From an uncultured Chlamydiae bacterium (lineage in GTDB: Bacteria; Chlamydiota; Chlamydiia; Chlamydiales; SM23-39), in contig CAIPFQ010000256.1 of NCBI GenBank assembly GCA_903864395.1, positions 1-5,516 on the forward strand: DNA of 5,516 bases, read 5' to 3'. Shown piece by piece: positions 3,230-5,516 of this stretch. Under the pieces are notes generated by a model that was not told the DNA's origin, did no database searches, and worked only from the letters and a program-made list of their open reading frames with translations. Position 1 is the first letter of the stretch. The number at the start of each line of letters is the position of its first letter. Both the position numbers and the translations under genes were made by a program.

Positions 3230-5516
3230 AACTCAAACGACTGTCTCTTCGCTCTTTGCCAGGCCTGCAAAAAAGTTTTGTCGATCTAAAAGAGATCCAT
3301 CCAGGGCTCAACATCATCATAGGCCCCAACGCATCTGGAAAAACATCGCTCTGTAAAGCCGTCCGCGCATTGCTGTGGCCACAAAAAGATTTGGAACCAT
3401 GGGCCTCTGCCAAGATCTTTAGCGAATGGACTCTGCGCCAAGAATCGTTTACCATCGCTCTAGAAAATGGGATGCAAGTCGTTAGTGAAGGGGGCAAACT
3501 TGCTGTCGAACGGCTCCCAGAAAAATATCTGGCCTCTTGCTTTACCATCACGATCGACGATCTCTTTGCAAGCAAAGACGAAACGTTTATTCAGAAAATC
3601 TCTACAGAGATCGCAGGAGGCTGCGATGTCGAAGCCGTGCGCCAAAGCATCGAAGAATCAGGTCATAGCGCAAAAAGTGCGATCAGCGCCTGGAATGAAG
3701 CCAGAGGGGCTTTGGAAAAACACAGAAAAGAGCAAGACGCTTTGCGCCAAGAAGAAGGAGCTCTGCCCGCCTTAGAAAAAAAAATTCAAAAAGCGAAAGA
3801 GGCAAAAGATAGTAGCTCCATGCTCGAAAAAATGATTGAGGCAAAAAAGGTGCAGGAAGAAATTTTGCAGACCAAAAGCAAACTTGACACTTTTCCAAAT
3901 CCTTTTAAAACATCAAAAATCCAATCTGCAGATTGGGATCTTTATCAAGCCCTTGAAAAACAGCAGCGCGAGCTCGAAGAAGAGATCGCGACCATACAAA
4001 AAGAGATTTCGCACCGTCAATCTGTCGCGCTAAAAGTTTCTGTTTCAGAGCTGGAGCTCGACTTGCAGCTCAAGCGGATCGATCGGATGGAACTTTTTCA
4101 AAGAAATCTCGACCAAAGCCCGCTCAAAAAGCTCACCGCAGAGGTGGCGCAACACCGCCGCCTTCTAGGCATTGTTAGCGATGAGGAAATTGAAAAAATT
4201 AACAGCTCTTTTCTAAACGCAATCGAAGAATTATGGCAAAACGTAGAACTTTTAGAACACGAAATTTCTGCAATCCAAGAACAAATACGACTCCACCAGG
4301 GAGAAGAAACTCTTTCCTCTAGCACAGCAGAGAATGCTTCTTTTCTTCTTTCCGAGCTGAGTGCCTGCCCAGAGGGGGCTTTTTCTAAAGAAGATTGGGT
4401 CTTTTGCGGGATCGCTCTAGTCTCCTCAGCCGCTTTACTTTTCGCCCTTCCAGGCACCATGCGCCTTTTCGCCCTGTTTCCCCTTTTTTCTATCGCCGCC
4501 TTATGGCTGCGCAAGAAACAAAGCCGAGAGAGAAAAGAAGAGCTCGTGCGGCGCTATAAAAAATTAGCCCCTCTCGAAGAGACCGACCCACTCACGATCA
4601 AAGAGCGTTTTAAATACTCTCTCAAACAATGGAGCGAAGCTCTCCAAAAAGATCTCCAGCGCCAAAGAAAACAGGATTTGGAAACACAGTTACAGGAAAA
4701 ACGGAACAAAAAGGTTTGCGAAAAAGAACGTTTGCTCGAACAAGCGCGAAAAGCTGGCATAGAAACCCTGCCCGAAAAACGGCTCCACTTTATTAAAATG
4801 CTAAAAGATCTCCATGAGGCTTGGGTGGCCATGGATCAAGCGCGCCTCGAGGCTCAAAAAAATCAAACAGGGCTCGAAGAAGAATGGAATGTTTGGAACC
4901 CTTTTGCCTCCCTCTTCGATCTAAAAATCTCTTCCAATGTTTTTGATCTGCGCACAATTCACTCCAAAATGCGAGACAGAAGGAACGAAGATCTCAAACT
5001 AGAAAATGCAAAAACTTCGCTCGCAAAACAACAACAAACATTGTTGGCCAGGGTTACAGATGGGAAGAAAATTCTTGAAAGAGCTGCGTGCGAGGGAGAT
5101 CCAGATAGGTTGAAAGCTTGGGTGGATCTTTTGCCCTCTTATGAGGACGCTCTTAGGGATCTGAAGCAGCAAGAAAAAACATTAGAGAAGTTGAAGAGCG
5201 AGATAGGGTCTAAGAGGGCGGAGCGCTTGAGGGAGAACCTAGATATTTTTGAAGAAGAAAGGCGCTTGGAGCTGGAGGCGGCGGAGACTTTAGAGGCTTT
5301 GTTGGACAAGAGAGCAGAGCTACGCTCGCGGCTAAAGCAGGCGGAGAGCGCGGATCTGGGAGAGAGTCTGCTATCGAAGCAAGAAAAAGCTTTGAAGGGT
5401 GTGGCAGTGTCGGCGCGTAAATGGGCGAGCAAAGAGTTTGCGCTATTTTTGATGGAAGAGGCGCAAAAAGATTTTGAGCGAAAATCGCAGCCCCAAGTGC
5501 TCCAAAAGGCGATGGA
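3226..5516 (+). CDS. YhaN-type AAA/SMC-like coiled-coil ATPase, C-terminus cut by window end
   Basis: The first 763 residues of a large ATPase open at the window end. The N-terminus (MKLKRLSLRSLPG) leads into LNIIIGPNASGKTS, with a Walker A motif at residues 33-40 (G-P-N-A-S-G-K-T), then LCKAVRALLWP. Long heptad-rich helices follow at about 146-220, 236-360, 430-560 and 575-720. They are broken by a hydrophobic hairpin at about 391-430. Near the end, ERKSQPQVLQKAM (751-763) corresponds to the segment just before the C-terminal ATP-binding lobe in YhaN-like proteins. The ABC signature, Walker B and D-loop must therefore lie beyond the window, probably 130-200 residues away. By family knowledge it partners the phosphoesterase encoded just upstream. 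ATP-driven closing of the head and coil would control DNA access to the nuclease. AAGGA (3216-3220) lies five bases before the ATG, and translation is probably coupled. A codon-use break occurs at 5041. Confidence 0.88.
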   Translation, partial: MKLKRLSLRSLPGLQKSFVDLKEIHPGLNIIIGPNASGKTSLCKAVRALLWPQKDLEPWASAKIFSEWTLRQESFTIALENGMQVVSEGGKLAVERLPEKYLASCFTITIDDLFASKDETFIQKISTEIAGGCDVEAVRQSIEESGHSAKSAISAWNEARGALEKHRKEQDALRQEEGALPALEKKIQKAKEAKDSSSMLEKMIEAKKVQEEILQTKSKLDTFPNPFKTSKIQSADWDLYQALEKQQRELEEEIATIQKEISHRQSVALKVSVSELELDLQLKRIDRMELFQRNLDQSPLKKLTAEVAQHRRLLGIVSDEEIEKINSSFLNAIEELWQNVELLEHEISAIQEQIRLHQGEETLSSSTAENASFLLSELSACPEGAFSKEDWVFCGIALVSSAALLFALPGTMRLFALFPLFSIAALWLRKKQSRERKEELVRRYKKLAPLEETDPLTIKERFKYSLKQWSEALQKDLQRQRKQDLETQLQEKRNKKVCEKERLLEQARKAGIETLPEKRLHFIKMLKDLHEAWVAMDQARLEAQKNQTGLEEEWNVWNPFASLFDLKISSNVFDLRTIHSKMRDRRNEDLKLENAKTSLAKQQQTLLARVTDGKKILERAACEGDPDRLKAWVDLLPSYEDALRDLKQQEKTLEKLKSEIGSKRAERLRENLDIFEEERRLELEAAETLEALLDKRAELRSRLKQAESADLGESLLSKQEKALKGVAVSARKWASKEFALFLMEEAQKDFERKSQPQVLQKAM
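4396..4515 (+). other. Predicted two-helix membrane hairpin inside the ATPase
   Basis: Residues 391-410 (from WVFCGIALVSS, through ALLFALPG) and 412-428 (MRLFALFPLFSIAALWL) are two nearly uncharged hydrophobic stretches joined by a Pro-Gly-Thr turn. They are followed at once by the basic LRKKQSRERK. This is the apex position of the coiled coil, where Rad50 and SbcC carry a CxxC zinc hook. No CxxC is present here. I infer that the complex is tethered to the inner face of the membrane. Confidence 0.65.
5041..5516 (+). other. Segment of the ATPase gene with different codon use and strand skew
   Basis: From 5041 on, the same reading frame switches from A- and C-ending codons to G-ending ones. 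By hand count Lys is AAG in about 6 of 59 cases before this point and 10 of 18 after. Arg AGG appears once before (at 4981) and about six times after. Sixty-base blocks go from 8 G/14 C (4981-5040) to 22 G/7 C (5041-5100), 20/7 (5161-5220) and 23/8 (5221-5280). The frame and protein character are unbroken. Confidence 0.7.

Noticed and set aside
3117..3575. 152-codon minus-strand open frame spanning the phosphoesterase/ATPase junction
   Set aside because: It is antisense to two clear coding regions, including the Walker A segment, with no recognisable domain.
4360..4520. Zinc hook in the ATPase
   Set aside because: There are single cysteines at residues 380 and 394 but no CxxC motif. The region is hydrophobic and fits a membrane hairpin better.
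1..5516. CRISPR array, insertion sequence, tRNA or rRNA
   Set aside because: I saw no regularly spaced repeats, transposase domain, terminal inverted repeats with target duplication, or cloverleaf in either strand.

Overview
This window looks like bacterial chromosome of moderate GC, with the standard genetic code, Shine-Dalgarno sites and sigma70-like promoters. The organism cannot be named from the sequence. A Gram-negative host, perhaps an environmental or host-associated lineage, is only a guess. The left third is visibly AT-richer and reads as accessory DNA. The right two thirds is a tightly packed two-gene DNA-repair operon.

The left part (about 1-1557) is all on the minus strand. A DUF4160 gene (313-573) is followed by a DUF2442 gene (42-302), a small two-gene unit with its own promoter and a 6-2-6 palindrome beside its start. 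Upstream of it, and separately expressed, is a complete GIY-YIG nuclease-fold protein with a C-terminal DUF4357 domain (715-1557).

The middle (1558-1948) is a divergent intergenic region of about 390 bases. It holds back-to-back candidate promoters, a split inverted repeat between them, a long and possibly structured leader in front of the GIY-YIG gene, and an orphan open frame whose stop overlaps the GIY-YIG start. On the plus side there is a 23-codon upstream frame that crosses a run of nine C and ends on the start codon of the next gene.

The right part (1949-5516, plus strand) encodes a complete SbcD/Mre11-like metallophosphoesterase of the YhaO type. It overlaps by ATGA with a large YhaN-type coiled-coil ATPase (SbcC/Rad50/SMC-like). 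The ATPase is cut by the window edge after 763 codons and lacks its C-terminal ATP-binding half. The two proteins probably form a DNA end-processing complex: the ATPase clamps DNA and gates the nuclease. Instead of a CxxC zinc hook, the middle of the ATPase carries a predicted membrane hairpin. The last 476 bases of this gene differ abruptly in strand composition and codon use from everything before them.

The families are all known. The less ordinary signals are the C-tract upstream frame, the codon-use break inside the ATPase, the membrane hairpin, and the divergent pairing of a GIY-YIG/DUF4357 gene with a YhaON-like operon.
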